A stretch of DNA of 48,102 bases from Phoronis australis. Its lineage: Eukaryota; Phoronida; Phoronidae. Location of the stretch: positions 14,121 through 62,222 of the forward strand of contig NMRA01001059.1 of assembly GCA_002633005.1 (NCBI GenBank). Direction: 5' to 3'. The position numbers and the translations under genes are program-made. The notes beneath the pieces were generated by a model. That model did not search any database, was not told the origin of the DNA, and worked only from the letters and a program-made list of their open reading frames with translations. Positions 27,201 through 32,455 of this stretch are shown piece by piece (within the stretch, counting starts at the first letter, position 1; the number at the start of each line of letters is the position of its first letter).

Positions 27201-29936
27201 ACTGAGTTCAAGTCAAGTTTTTGAGATATTTGGCTAAGTACAAAGTCTTGAGGTTCTTATCACTGAGTAAAAGTTTGGTGGTCACAAGTCTTTTGGGAAT
27301 TGAATGTGTAACATGTTACACTTTATTTGGACTTGGCGCATCAAACATACGATACTGCTGGTGAACTGTCACTCTTCTGTGGCCATTTGTATTCCTCACA
27401 CCGCAAAATGTGGCTTATTTACGTCTAAACATAACATCCACTTTCATGGAATCACTTTTCAAATCCACGGACACTTGTATTAGCCTTCGATGTATAATTG
27501 TGTTTCCACAGACATGTGTACAATACTGGCCCACAAAGCAAGAAATAATTGGTGTCTTCAATGTAGAGGTTGTCTCTGAGGTGAAGCGTGACTGTTATAT
27601 GAAACGAGAAATAAAAGTGGAACGTGTAAAGAAGGTAAATGACTGACTTGTAACTCTCCTTGCCCTTTTGAACTGAAATGGCTTTGACTCGCTTTCATTA
27701 GACCAAACACACTCATCATACCTGTGGCTGATGCTGTGTTAACAGGTTTTGACTCACATTTATTTGGTTTAATACATCCTGATCACGACCAGTGAGCGGA
27801 GAAAAATTTTGTCCCTTAATGTTCATGACTTGTGAAAAAAACTTGGTGGAAGATATTGGAGTCGTCAAAGGTAAAATCAGAAGTACTTCCACGGTTTGTG
27901 AGCAAATTATCATGAACAGGGTTTGTGCTTAATTATTGATTAACAATGCTTAAGTGCGAGTGTATTCCATCACAATCTGAGACTGAAGTGTGTCACAATG
28001 TCATTGTGTATTATGACAACATATGCTCCATTGAAAATGTTGATCATAATTATTTGTGGATTGAACTAAATATGGTGTGTCTTCCATGAATCAGTTGAAT
28101 TGTTAAATGTAGCAAGCAATGAAAGAGATGATATTACATTATCTAAAGATCTTCATATTGACTTCAAGTTTATGTGACCCTGTAAGACACTTTGAGTTGC
28201 TGAATTTTTTAGCCCATTTTTCAGTCAGGTGGTGAGACTAAAACAGTGTGCCACATACAGCTGACAAGCTGGCCAAAAGGTGTCGCTTTACCCAAGAACC
28301 CTCATGACCTTATTAGCGTGATGGAGGAGGTCAATCAATGGATGAAGACGACCAGTTCTAAACGATTTGCTGTTCACTGCCTGTAAGTCTACTTGCTATT
28401 TCTTAGTCAGTAATTTGCTTTTGATAATCCTGCTGCAGTATTTGCTTCATATTGTCATGATTTTGAGCAAGTCATGAGGCTCAACACTCATTTATTCACT
28501 CCTTAAGCAAGTGTTGGGGGTAGGCACTTATTTACCCTCCCCCCTTTGAGTAAGTGTTGCTGGTAGGCACTTATTTACCCTCCCCCTTTGAGTAAGTGTT
28601 GCTGGTAGGCACTTATTTACCCTCCCCCTTTGAGTAAGTGTTGCTGGTAAGCACTTATTTATTAACCCCTCCTTTGAGGGTAGGCACTCACTTATCGTGG
28701 GTTGAGACGGTCAAGGGGTGTGGGGGTTGAGGGGGTTTCAGAACAGTCTGTTTGAGTGATGTAGTTTATGTGATGTAGTTTGTGTGCTGTAGTTTGTGTG
28801 CCGTAGTTTATGTGCTGTAGTTTGTGTGCTGTAGTTTGTCATTGGGACTATACTAGCAGAAGTACATTAGTAATAATTGTTTCAGAAATGGTGCGGAAAG
28901 AAGTGGTTTGTATCTGGCTTTAGTCACAGCGTGTGAAAAAATTCAACTGGAACAGGAAGTTGACGTGTTCCAAGCTGTGAAACACATCCGACAGTTTCGA
29001 CCACAATGCATCAGCTCAGTTGTAAGTAGTATCAAGTTGTGTGTGTTTCAATCAAAAGGTTTTGGTATTCATGGACAACACAAAATTGAAATTGATGACA
29101 GGTCCACTATGAACTCATCACTAGCGACTAAACACCATGAACTAGTGTTGCAACATTTTTAAGCGCTCATATACATATACAGCACACGCACGCACACACA
29201 CGCGCGCGCGCACATGCACGCACACACACACACGTGGTCACTTATTGTCACTTTGCTCGTCCTTCTGTTGTCTGCTGAATATGTTGGATTTTAATGAAAT
29301 TTTTCACAAAGGTGTAAGACGTCACTAGAATGGTTTCTGCCAACTTGAGAGAGTGTATATTGTTATAGTGAACAATTATCACCGGCTTGTCTTCAACCTC
29401 ATGTGTTACATCTATGACTGGGCTGTGCTGTTAAATATAAAAGTTAAGTTATAACATATTTGAAATCCTCGTCATGACCATGTTTAGTTTTTAAATCGCC
29501 AAAATCGCCCAACTGCAACCAAAGTTACGACAATCTATTCTTTCTGAACGTACGAATTCGCTCTTGGTTTGACCGAGTTCACATGTGGTCTGTACTAAGC
29601 CTAGTAGATAATTGGCCTGCCTGTTGACATACCAGACAAAAGACTGTGCTTCGCAGTTAACAAAGAAGCTAGATGTTATCATGCGCTCATAACCGTCTAG
29701 GTCTGGTAAAGTCACTGAACGAGAAAACGCCGTCATGCTTTTATGAGTCGTGGAAGTTAAACAGGAGAAAACAAGCAGTTTAAAAAACACACAATTAGTG
29801 TCTTGTTGTTATTTTTCCCTCTGCAAAGCATCAATTCATGTTGCATCTGTCTTTATTCCAGATCCAGTACAAGATGATTTATGATGCAGTCTTGAATTTT
29901 ATTGAGAGTTATCAAACTTACTCCAACTTCAAGTGA
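111..29936 (+). CDS. Receptor-type protein tyrosine phosphatase, 3' part (19 coding exons, 5' end outside window)
   Basis: Spliced model: 111-275, 861-975, 4242-4521, 5074-5119, 10402-10610, 13299-13463, 16573-16609, 17029-17126, 17704-17823, 18212-18363, 20726-20861, 21490-21639, 23454-23580, 24009-24082, 25138-25257, 27512-27634, 28225-28382, 28886-29021, 29862-29936. All junctions are GT-AG, phases match at every join, and the sum is 828 codons including the stop. The product should be a type I membrane phosphatase with extracellular FN3 domains, an active D1 that removes phosphate from phosphotyrosine, and a D2 with regulatory features. Motifs seen: RRKR furin-like site, [37 protein letters not shown] in D1; SWPKG and HCLNGAERSG in D2; C-terminal YSNFK. 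The YSNFK ending recalls PTPRA/PTPRE, while the D2 HCLNG recalls the PTPRM/K group, so orthology is unresolved. No transmembrane exon was found. The gene may encode further N-terminal domains upstream. Confidence 0.9.
276..860 (+). other. Intron with 21-bp minisatellite
   Basis: Intron between the two FN3-encoding exons; the acceptor is TGTTTTGCAG ending at 860. It contains the 21-bp tandem repeat at 616-729 listed separately and nothing else I recognise. Confidence 0.7.
616..729. repeat. 21-bp minisatellite, about 5 copies
   Basis: The unit TTGGTGAGCTGTGTTTGGCA plus G recurs about five times with a few substitutions. It keeps one frame open by chance, so the apparent repetitive peptide is not a gene. 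Confidence 0.85.
861..975 (+). CDS. RPTP exon: first part of membrane-proximal FN3 domain
   Basis: Phase 1 in, phase 2 out. It encodes [18 protein letters not shown] and then a strand [19 protein letters not shown], the start of an FN3 domain whose next strand (HYILVVE) is in the following exon. Acceptor TTTTGCAG, donor GGTAAAC. Confidence 0.8.
1021..1068. repeat. 10-bp microsatellite-like repeat, about 5 copies
   Basis: ACATTATCAT is repeated head to tail about 4.8 times just downstream of the exon ending at 975. Confidence 0.85.
1401..3858. mobile_element. TIR DNA element, about 2.46 kb, non-autonomous
   Basis: A 26-bp perfect inverted repeat starts with TTACCGTAAACGTTCGGG at 1401-1426 and is mirrored at 3833-3858. 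Inside each end lie about 150-180 bp of degenerate subterminal repeats of the form GGTTAA-C-GCCCACCCC, in opposite orientations at the two ends (1430-1570 and 3680-3840). The interior of about 2 kb has only short open frames and no recognised transposase. No clear target-site duplication was found. It lies wholly in the intron 976-4241. Related terminal sequences occur at 25711, 31994 and 43488-43577. Confidence 0.75.
3871..4080. repeat. 30-bp minisatellite, 7 exact-length units
   Basis: Seven consecutive 30-bp units of CTCAGTGTGGACTGGTACAT followed by GTACATTGGT, with a palindromic GTACATGTAC core in most units. It abuts the right end of the TIR element. The length is a multiple of 3, so repetitive open frames appear on both strands; these are not genes. 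Confidence 0.9.
4242..4521 (+). CDS. RPTP exon: membrane-proximal FN3 core with furin-like site
   Basis: Phase 2 in (AG|T = Ser), phase 0 out. Encodes [11 protein letters not shown], then RRKR at 4276-4287, then [26 protein letters not shown] and [14 protein letters not shown]. The series Y-I-L-V-V ... F-V-I-G-D-G ... Y-N-G-Y-x-N-x-P-L is a hallmark of the membrane-proximal FN3 region of receptor PTPs. RRKR fits the furin consensus; several vertebrate RPTPs are cleaved in this region into two non-covalently linked subunits. Donor is GGTGTGTG. Confidence 0.9.
4522..5073 (+). other. Intron, no recognisable features
   Basis: AT-rich intron. Open frames rich in Phe/Leu/Cys arise from T-rich sequence and have no domain similarity I recognise. 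Confidence 0.7.
5074..5119 (+). CDS. RPTP exon: last FN3 strand
   Basis: A short 46-nt exon, phase 0 in and phase 1 out, encoding [15 protein letters not shown]. It completes the membrane-proximal FN3 begun in the previous exon. Acceptor ATTTCAG, donor GGTAACT. If the donor is not used, the frame reads through [15 protein letters not shown] to a TAA near 5211, a hydrophobic tail that could mark an alternative terminal exon. Confidence 0.7.
5251..5487. repeat. 34-bp minisatellite, about 7 copies
   Basis: The unit GATTGGAGGAGAGTGCTGAT followed by CTGTTCTGTGTCAT recurs about seven times with few substitutions. Confidence 0.9.
5869..5939. repeat. 36-bp tandem duplication
   Basis: Two adjacent copies starting TATGCCTTAATTCATGAATT, at 5869 and 5905. 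Confidence 0.8.
6069..6240. repeat. 71-74-bp tandem repeat, about 2.4 copies
   Basis: GGTCTGTGGAACACCACCTG recurs at 6069, 6143 and 6214 with the spacer TTCAGCCAAACARTTCATAG between copies. Open frames across it repeat the same peptide and are not a gene. Confidence 0.85.
6423..8098. mobile_element. Kolobok-like DNA transposon remnant with TTAA target sites
   Basis: TTAA at 6423-6426 is followed by AGGAGAATGCCACCC; TTAA at 8095-8098 is preceded by its inverted copy with one mismatch (AGGAGCATGCCACCC on the minus strand). Just inside the left end is a frameshifted THAP-type zinc-finger region (6600-6815). TTAA target duplication together with a THAP-containing transposase is characteristic of the Kolobok superfamily. 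The element is about 1.7 kb, shorter than an autonomous copy, and no DDE-type catalytic region is recognisable. The 7560-8050 part is non-coding as far as I can see. Confidence 0.65.
6600..6815 (+). pseudogene. Broken THAP domain
   Basis: From the ATG at 6600 the frame reads MLRCIVPVC...RKAGISFFF, matching the N-terminal C-x4-C region of a THAP zinc finger. At a run of nine T (6663-6671) the similarity moves to another frame, reading [20 protein letters not shown] and then VCGL, which matches the F-x-x-P...LRKKWL...VCS-x-HF part. The final zinc-binding His appears replaced by Gln. The frameshift and lost ligand indicate a dead transposase fragment belonging to the TTAA-flanked element around it. 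Confidence 0.6.
8304..8378. repeat. 32-bp tandem repeat, about 2.3 copies
   Basis: GGACTCAAGGGGTCTAGCAG followed by TGTGGCCTAC recurs at 8309, 8341 and 8373. A single ambiguous base N lies at 8302 just before it. Confidence 0.8.
8460..9480. repeat. CCTAGTGGC modular repeat, copy 1
   Basis: It contains five CTAGTGGC motifs near 8571, 8868, 9010, 9310 and 9420, each ending a degenerate 110-300-bp module with TCATGAAATTTGG-like and GATGG-like segments. An inner palindromic head (GCGTCCACATATTTATATGT) lies at 8688-8712, so the block seems to be a truncated copy followed by a fuller one. It is non-coding. Confidence 0.75.
9715..9836. repeat. 49-bp sequence duplicated 73 bp apart
   Basis: Two related copies (GTTGAGTA-CC-ATTGTG-TGCTCA...GTTCCATAA) begin at 9715 and 9788. 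Confidence 0.7.
10201..10260 (-). repeat. Short hairpin repeat (AGAACCAGT family), copy 1
   Basis: AGAACCAGTCTGATGCC ... AAAACTGGTTCTCAAAATG forms a stem with AGAACCAGT/ACTGGTTCT arms. On the minus strand it aligns with a similar hairpin at 44278-44335, so this is an interspersed family rather than a chance palindrome. Confidence 0.6.
10402..10610 (+). CDS. RPTP exon: acidic juxtamembrane region and D1 wedge
   Basis: Phase 1 in, phase 0 out. It encodes an Asp-rich stretch ([20 protein letters not shown]) with a tyrosine in DTYGNI, then [20 protein letters not shown] and AYREEYS. The last part corresponds to the helix-turn-helix wedge before D1 (F-x-x-Y/V...N-x-x-F/Y-x-x-E-F/Y). There is no hydrophobic segment, so the membrane span must be encoded elsewhere. 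Acceptor TTCAAAG, donor GTATGT. Confidence 0.85.
10708..11305. mobile_element. piggyBac-like MITE with TTAA target sites
   Basis: TTAA at 10708-10711 is followed by CCCTTATCCTGC (10712-10723); the exact inverted copy GCAGGATAAGGG (11290-11301) is followed by TTAA (11302-11305). A TTAA duplication with termini starting CCCTT is the piggyBac signature. The 590-bp body has no transposase, so this is a non-autonomous copy within the intron 10611-13298. Confidence 0.8.
11410..12455. repeat. CCTAGTGGC modular repeat, copy 2 (best preserved)
   Basis: It begins with a palindromic head around ATGCGCCCACATATTTATAT (11412-11440), then a CCGT-rich microsatellite (CCGTCCGTCCGTCCG near 11458-11487), then about five degenerate ~150-bp modules. 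Each module has a C-TCTATC-CCAAACC-like start, a TTCATGAAATTTGG-like middle and ends in CCTAGTGGC (11622, 11768, 11930, 12115; a variant CCTACTGGC near 12357). It ends near GTGGGCGCATTTCAACGCTC (12417-12440). No coding capacity is seen. One ambiguous N (11935) falls in a CTAGTGGC motif. Confidence 0.8.
12456..13298 (+). other. Rest of intron before the D1 start exon
   Basis: AT-rich intron sequence with no feature I recognise, ending in the acceptor ATATTTCAG. Confidence 0.6.
13299..13463 (+). CDS. RPTP exon: start of catalytic domain D1 (KNRY loop)
   Basis: 55 codons, phase 0-0. Contains [20 protein letters not shown] and DYVNATHIV. The KNRY at 13359-13370 is the phosphotyrosine-recognition loop of classical PTPs, with the Tyr that sets substrate pocket depth. 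Acceptor ATATTTCAG, donor GTGAGT. Confidence 0.95.
14801..14858. repeat. 12-bp repeat AGCCATGTACRT, about 4.8 copies
   Basis: Perfectly spaced 12-bp units start at 14801, 14813, 14825, 14837 and 14849, each with a palindromic CATGTACATG-like core. Confidence 0.85.
16151..16285. repeat. Small GC-rich inverted-repeat element (MITE-like)
   Basis: CTTTAACGTGGGCGGCGCA at the left and GCTGCGCCGCCCATATTTAAAAG at the right are inverted copies. Between them TTTTTTCAGTGCTACGCC recurs as TTTTTTCAGTGCTGCGCC. The sharp rise in GC inside an AT-rich intron suggests an insertion. Confidence 0.5.
16573..16609 (+). CDS. RPTP exon: D1 YIASQGP motif
   Basis: A 37-nt exon, phase 0 in and 1 out, encoding [12 protein letters not shown] plus G. 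Joined to the next exon it gives YIASQGP, an invariant motif of classical PTPs. Acceptor CTTTGCAG, donor GTATTT. Confidence 0.93.
16610..17028 (+). other. Intron, no recognisable features
   Basis: AT-rich intron of 419 bp; nothing recognised. Confidence 0.7.
17029..17126 (+). CDS. RPTP exon: D1 core helix and strand
   Basis: Phase 1 in, 0 out. Encodes [20 protein letters not shown] then [13 protein letters not shown], matching the DFWRMVWE...IVMLT-x-x-E motif of classical PTPs. Phe replaces the usual Trp (DFM for DFW). Acceptor ATTTCTAG, donor GTTTGT. Confidence 0.95.
17127..17703 (+). other. Intron, no recognisable features
   Basis: 577-bp intron; nothing recognised. Confidence 0.7.
17704..17823 (+). 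CDS. RPTP exon: D1 CxKYWP motif
   Basis: 40 codons, phase 0-0. [11 protein letters not shown], then [20 protein letters not shown]. Matches the classical R-K-C-x-x-Y-W-P motif followed by the beta strands before the WPD loop. Acceptor CTACAG, donor GTAAGT. Confidence 0.95.
17824..18211 (+). other. Intron, no recognisable features
   Basis: 388-bp intron; nothing recognised beyond AATTATCTCCC repeated twice near 17861-17892. Confidence 0.6.
18200..18600 (+). repeat. Left copy of 401-bp contig-end overlap
   Basis: 18200-18600 and 19244-19644 are the same length without indels and differ at three positions that I found, all intronic. The left copy runs exactly to the first N, the right copy starts exactly after the last N. 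Confidence 0.9.
18212..18363 (+). CDS. RPTP exon: D1 WPD loop and start of signature motif
   Basis: Phase 0 in, 2 out. Encodes [20 protein letters not shown], then [12 protein letters not shown] and GPVVVHC. TGG CCA GAT at 18257-18265 is the WPD loop whose Asp is the general acid; TGC at 18359-18361 is the nucleophilic Cys. The exon is repeated at 19256-19407, which I regard as an assembly duplicate. Only one copy can be used, because the exon length (152) would shift the frame if both were spliced in. Confidence 0.95.
18601..19243. other. Assembly gap (643 N), probably false
   Basis: Run of N. Because the contig end before it overlaps the contig start after it by 401 bp, the true gap is best explained as negative. 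Open frames running through the N are meaningless. Confidence 0.9.
19244..19644 (+). repeat. Right copy of 401-bp contig-end overlap, with duplicate WPD exon
   Basis: It contains a second copy of the WPD exon at 19256-19407, identical to 18212-18363, followed by the same intron. The three single-base differences fit allelic variation (about 0.7%). Confidence 0.9.
19645..20725 (+). other. Intron sequence without recognisable features
   Basis: AT-rich intron up to the acceptor TGTCTTGCAG. Nothing recognised. Confidence 0.6.
20726..20861 (+). CDS. RPTP exon: D1 signature SAGVGRTG
   Basis: Phase 2 in, 0 out. Joined with the previous exon it gives [19 protein letters not shown], the classical C-x5-R-S/T catalytic loop, intact. 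It then encodes [15 protein letters not shown], the Q-loop region that positions water for hydrolysis. All catalytic residues of D1 that I can check are present, so D1 should be active. Donor GTAACG. Confidence 0.95.
20862..21489 (+). other. Intron, no recognisable features
   Basis: 628-bp intron, AT-rich; nothing recognised. Confidence 0.7.
21490..21639 (+). CDS. RPTP exon: end of D1 and start of D1-D2 linker
   Basis: 50 codons, phase 0-0. Starts [19 protein letters not shown], the QYxFLHxALxEA helix that closes a PTP domain, then a Ser/Thr/Gln-rich linker. Acceptor TTTTGTAG, donor GTGAGA. Confidence 0.9.
21716..22915. repeat. CCTAGTGGC modular repeat, copy 3
   Basis: Starts GTGGATGCATTATGCCGTCA, followed by a CCGTCCGT tract, then modules ending in CTAGTGGC near 21902, 22047, 22208 and 22690 plus diverged forms (ACTTAGTGGC near 22418, CTAGTGGT near 22554, CTAGTAGTC near 22818). 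Ends near GTGTGCACATTTCAACGTTC. Same order of modules and same strand as the copy at 11410-12455. Confidence 0.8.
22916..23453 (+). other. Intron sequence without recognisable features
   Basis: Intron remainder up to the acceptor ATACTTGCAG; nothing recognised. Confidence 0.6.
23454..23580 (+). CDS. RPTP exon: D1-D2 linker and start of D2
   Basis: Phase 0 in, 1 out. Encodes [20 protein letters not shown], then [15 protein letters not shown]. The [10 protein letters not shown] part matches the KKNR-x-x-x-I-x-P start of a second PTP domain; the Tyr of the KNRY motif is replaced by Asp. Acceptor CTTGCAG, donor GTAAGT. Confidence 0.88.
23581..24008 (+). other. Intron with 31-bp tandem duplication
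   Basis: Contains one ambiguous base (23661) and two adjacent 31-bp copies with CTCCATAGTGTGATTTTGTT at 23949 and 23980. Otherwise nothing recognised; the open frame at 23738-23956 is Lys/Thr-rich without similarity I recognise. Confidence 0.7.
24009..24082 (+). CDS. RPTP exon: D2 strand with YINAT motif
   Basis: Phase 1 in, 0 out. Encodes (T)[24 protein letters not shown], matching the D-A-N-R-V...DYINA-x-x-V segment of D2. Acceptor TTCTTCAG, donor GTAAGT. Confidence 0.9.
24175..24710. repeat. CCTAGTGGC modular repeat, degraded copy 4
   Basis: Segments such as GTGTCTCCTGATCTGTTGCA, GTAAAATTTGATACATTTC, CCCCCAGTGGCAATTTTTTT (near 24380) and GCGCCTCCTGGTGGATTGC (near 24688) follow the module order of the other copies but with many substitutions. 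Confidence 0.6.
24711..25137 (+). other. Intron sequence without recognisable features
   Basis: AT-rich intron remainder ending in the acceptor GTTTCCAG. Confidence 0.6.
25138..25257 (+). CDS. RPTP exon: D2 [11 protein letters not shown] motif
   Basis: 40 codons, phase 0-0. Encodes [20 protein letters not shown] then [15 protein letters not shown], matching the TQ-x-P-x-x-x-T-x-x-DFWR(M/L)V-x-D...VVMLN motif of D2 domains. Acceptor TTTCCAG, donor GTAAGA. Confidence 0.95.
25338..25593. repeat. 32-bp minisatellite, 8 exact-length copies
   Basis: GTAGAGTGCTGTTGTTATTG followed by TATGGGTGCACT repeats eight times with a fixed 32-bp period, starting 80 bp after the exon donor. Confidence 0.95.
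25684..26921. mobile_element. Possible 1.2-kb insertion between 16-bp direct repeats
   Basis: GATTTATTGGATATAT occurs at 25684-25699 and again at 26906-26921. Just inside the left copy (25711-25775) is sequence related to the GCCCACCCC subterminal repeats of the 1401-3858 element. A 16-bp flanking repeat could be a target duplication, but the right copy also lies in a local 24-bp tandem duplication (AT-TATACTAAAAGATTTATTGG), so the call is uncertain. No recognisable coding sequence; 26922-27511 also holds nothing I recognise. Confidence 0.35.
27512..27634 (+). CDS. RPTP exon: D2 CxQYWP motif
   Basis: 41 codons, phase 0-0. [20 protein letters not shown] then [20 protein letters not shown]. 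Matches C-x-Q-Y-W-P...(F/Y)G-x-x-x-V-E and the following strands of D2. Acceptor TTTCCACAG, donor GTAAAT. Confidence 0.95.
27635..28224 (+). other. Intron, no recognisable features
   Basis: 590-bp AT-rich intron; nothing recognised. Confidence 0.7.
28225..28382 (+). CDS. RPTP exon: D2 WPK loop and catalytic-site start
   Basis: Phase 0 in, 2 out. Encodes [20 protein letters not shown], then [19 protein letters not shown]. The WPD general-acid Asp is replaced by Lys (AAA at 28276-28278), while the Cys of the signature is kept (TGC at 28378-28380). Loss of the Asp is the usual sign of a non-catalytic, regulatory D2. Acceptor TTTTTCAG, donor GTAAGT. Confidence 0.95.
28506..28680. repeat. About 42-bp minisatellite, 4 copies
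   Basis: GAGTAAGTGTTGCTGGTAGG followed by CACTTATTTACCCTCCCCCTTT repeats about four times, the outer copies diverged. Confidence 0.9.
28760..28841. repeat. 14-bp repeat GTAGTTTGTGTGCT, about 6 copies
   Basis: Six consecutive 14-bp units with A/G and T/C changes, just upstream of the acceptor at 28885. Confidence 0.85.
28886..29021 (+). CDS. RPTP exon: D2 HCLNGAERSG signature
   Basis: Phase 2 in, 0 out. With the previous exon it reads [20 protein letters not shown], then [20 protein letters not shown]. The C-x5-R frame of the signature is kept, but the conserved Gly before Arg is Glu. HCLNG resembles the D2 of the PTPRM/K/T/U group. Acceptor TTGTTTCAG, donor GTAAGT. Confidence 0.95.
29173..29235. 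repeat. CA/CG alternating microsatellite
   Basis: An imperfect purine-pyrimidine alternating tract (CACACACGCGCGCGCGCACA and flanks) of about 60 bp, a sequence type prone to Z-DNA and length change. Confidence 0.85.
29400..29790 (-). repeat. Interspersed repeat, minus-strand copy (pairs with 45965-46310)
   Basis: The reverse complement contains CACAGTCTTTTGTCTGGTAT, CAGGCCAATTATCTAC, GACCACATGTGAAC and AGCACAGCCCAGTCAT in the same order as the plus-strand copy at 45965-46310. An open frame across it (minus strand 29491-29790) is probably accidental or a decayed transposon fragment. Confidence 0.7.
29862..29936 (+). CDS. RPTP last coding exon: end of D2 and stop
   Basis: Phase 0 in. [20 protein letters not shown] then SNFK and TGA (29934-29936). 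The QY-K-x-x-YD-x-x-x-x-(F/Y)IES helix closes D2. In the Q-loop position of D2 the Gln is not conserved (CISSVIQY). The C-terminal YSNFK resembles the YANFK end of PTPRA/PTPRE, where the Tyr can be phosphorylated. Acceptor TTTATTCCAG. Confidence 0.95.
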   Translation: MQYKMIYDAVLNFIESYQTYSNFK

Positions 29937-31728
29937 TGATGAGCATTACACCCAATCTAGTGACTTTCTTCAAGACAGACAGGCAGCCAGCCTTCTCTAA
30001 CACCAGCATTTCACAGAGCATCTCCATTTTAGTATTATATTATCACAATCTGTTTCAGGAATTGCATAACCAGCTGTAATTGTATCAACTGCTCAAATTG
30101 AAACGTTGCATCTTAATAATATTACCGTAATTAAAATTGGAAATCTTGTATAAGTACTTAGCTAAATTTGACCAAGGTTGATCAAGCTTATCAGCATGTC
30201 TACTTATTTAGAATTCTTTTCCAAGCTTGAAGCTCTATGCTTGCTTAATAATTATAGTTGGATAAACTTGAAGACTACTGATCTCTTACAAAATTCAAGC
30301 TGATCATCTTTAGTAAATTCCACCAACAAGCAAAACTCGTTTCCTAACTGGTGATGAAAAATAAACACATCCCACCAGTCACAACATAGCTCATGTGATA
30401 ATCTAAAGTGGATGAAAATAAAAAGTCTGCCACACTTTTATTAAGCTTATGTAAGCTTAGTGTGGAACTTCCAGCAAGCCCAAAAAGCTATAATAATATT
30501 GACCTTGTTTGATTAATAGTGCATGCTGAGCTTGATTAGCCTTAGTGCCTTACCTGTAAGGATTATTCAGAATTAATGAGATAGTGCTTCACAAACATAT
30601 GTCTAGGTGTTTTCAAATGGCCCAAGAATTACTTACTATATTGCCAGTTGCTTCTTATGTTGCAACTTGTGAAAGTTCATTCATAACTTGTGGCTGCAGA
30701 GTACATTAGCTGAGCTGGAGATTTTAGAAGGGTCTTTAAGGGCACCTGCTAAAAACGCAAGACAGGAGGGGACTGCACAGTCCTAAGATAATTTTAGAAC
30801 TCCCAACAAGTTTGAGGATGATATGGAATTGTTATCCCACTTTGCAATTCTTCATATTGCCAATAGATGGCAACGTCGCACATCTATGGACATATTTCTT
30901 GTTTGACTCTTATGAGCTACTGTGATTTTCCTTCTACCTCAGGAACAAATGTTCTTAAGGATTCTTGACTGTCCACAAACTCATTCCATGGTTGATAGTT
31001 TCAGCCACCACCAGCCTGTCTTCTGTGTGTGCAGGCACCCTTGTCATTTTTGTGTTGTTGGAAAACTCAGCCATGAATCAAAAGAAAAGACCAAGTTATT
31101 TTGTATTCTTAGAAATGTTTATTAACACGTGCATTTGCATCTGTGTAAGGTTGCATATTTTCCTGTTACCTTAATTATTTGGAAGCAATATTTTGAGCAT
31201 TGTGGGTATTCAGAAATCTGTAGAAAGCCCACAATTCTGGTATATGTTTTTGTTCAATGTTGTGAGATTTCAAATGTGATCATGTGACTGATATTTATCA
31301 GCTGGGATGTCGTGATGGATCTGTACCTATATTCAGAGTACTCAAGACATTGAGCTAAAGTTGAAATGTATCCATGCCTTGTCAGACTTTGTGATTTGAA
31401 ATGTACAGGAAGTACAGTCGACTTATTCAGTCTCTAGGTATTAGTCATATTCAGATGAATATTTTTGTAGTGTACAATGGCAGCATTAATATTTTGCTAC
31501 TGGAATTCTTTTTACATAATTTTACTTGCTTTACGTGTTTTTTATGGGTACGAGTGCTCTACTCATCTTACAGTGTTCACATGGAGTCATATGGTGACCC
31601 ATTGTTCATGTTTCACTTGTAAGTTTCTTATTTAGCTCTCCTGTAAAAGTTAAGCTGTTCACCTTATTGTGTACACCTATGTATAGGGACCATTTATGGT
31701 GGAGGTATCAATCTTCTACATTTAATAA
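29937..31728 (+). other. Probable 3' UTR of the RPTP gene
   Basis: Follows the stop codon directly. AATAAA signals occur at 30360-30365 and 31723-31728; either could end the transcript. No protein-coding frame of interest is seen. Confidence 0.5.
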
Positions 31729-31993
31729 ATTTTGTATTTCATGTGTGTCGCAATGCATTCATAAGATTTTTGTGATTCTCTAAATTTACAAGTACAGGCT
31801 TTCCTTGTGCCATCTATGATTTGCAGTGCTGTCAGAAAACAGCCTAGATATCATTTCTTATGTAGAGTTGATATATCATGGTTCTCAAATGCGTTCGTTT
31901 TGGTCAGCTTTTTTGTATTCTGATCCTGGTCATATCCTTTTTTCGTACATTTACATAATTTAATTTGTCTCGTATTTTTGTTATTATATTGTA

Positions 31994-32165
31994 TTACCGT
32001 AAATTCGCAGGTTAACGCCCATGCCCAGGTAATCGTCCATCCGACTTTTTGTTAATTTTCAGGTTAGTCGCCCCTGCTTGGGTTTTAAAGCTACTTTGAG
32101 CAAATTTTCACCCACATAAACGCCCTCCTCTCGGATAATTGCCCATCCCCATCTTACCCCTTACA
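31994..32165 (+). repeat. Related TIR-type terminus (solo left end)
   Basis: ATTACCGTAAATTCGCAGGT followed by TAACGCCCATG and further G-TTA-TCGCCC repeats resembles the left end of the 1401-3858 element, about 75% over the TIR. No matching right end was found nearby in this orientation. Confidence 0.6.
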
Positions 32166-32455
32166 GAACTCGTGCTTTTGTTTGCAGCTTCTCCTCAGGC
32201 TGACTTTTGTGTTTGCATAAACACAGTGTGCTTACACCAGCCTACAATTCTCAAAAAGTACATCTTGCAGCCGGCGTTTGTGGAATAATTCAAGCGCTGC
32301 AGATAGTTTTGTATTAGTATATTCACTAAATTGTACAAAATCTGCTGATTAGCTTTGACGCTGAAAATAAAAACCAACACTTGAAGACCACACAAATAAA
32401 AATATTGCAAACTCCATCAAATACCACAGGGAAATAGACTGATTGATTGATTTAT

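Noticed and set aside
29491-29790. 99-residue minus-strand open frame
   Set aside because: It coincides with the interspersed repeat shared with 45965-46310, where the corresponding frame is broken.
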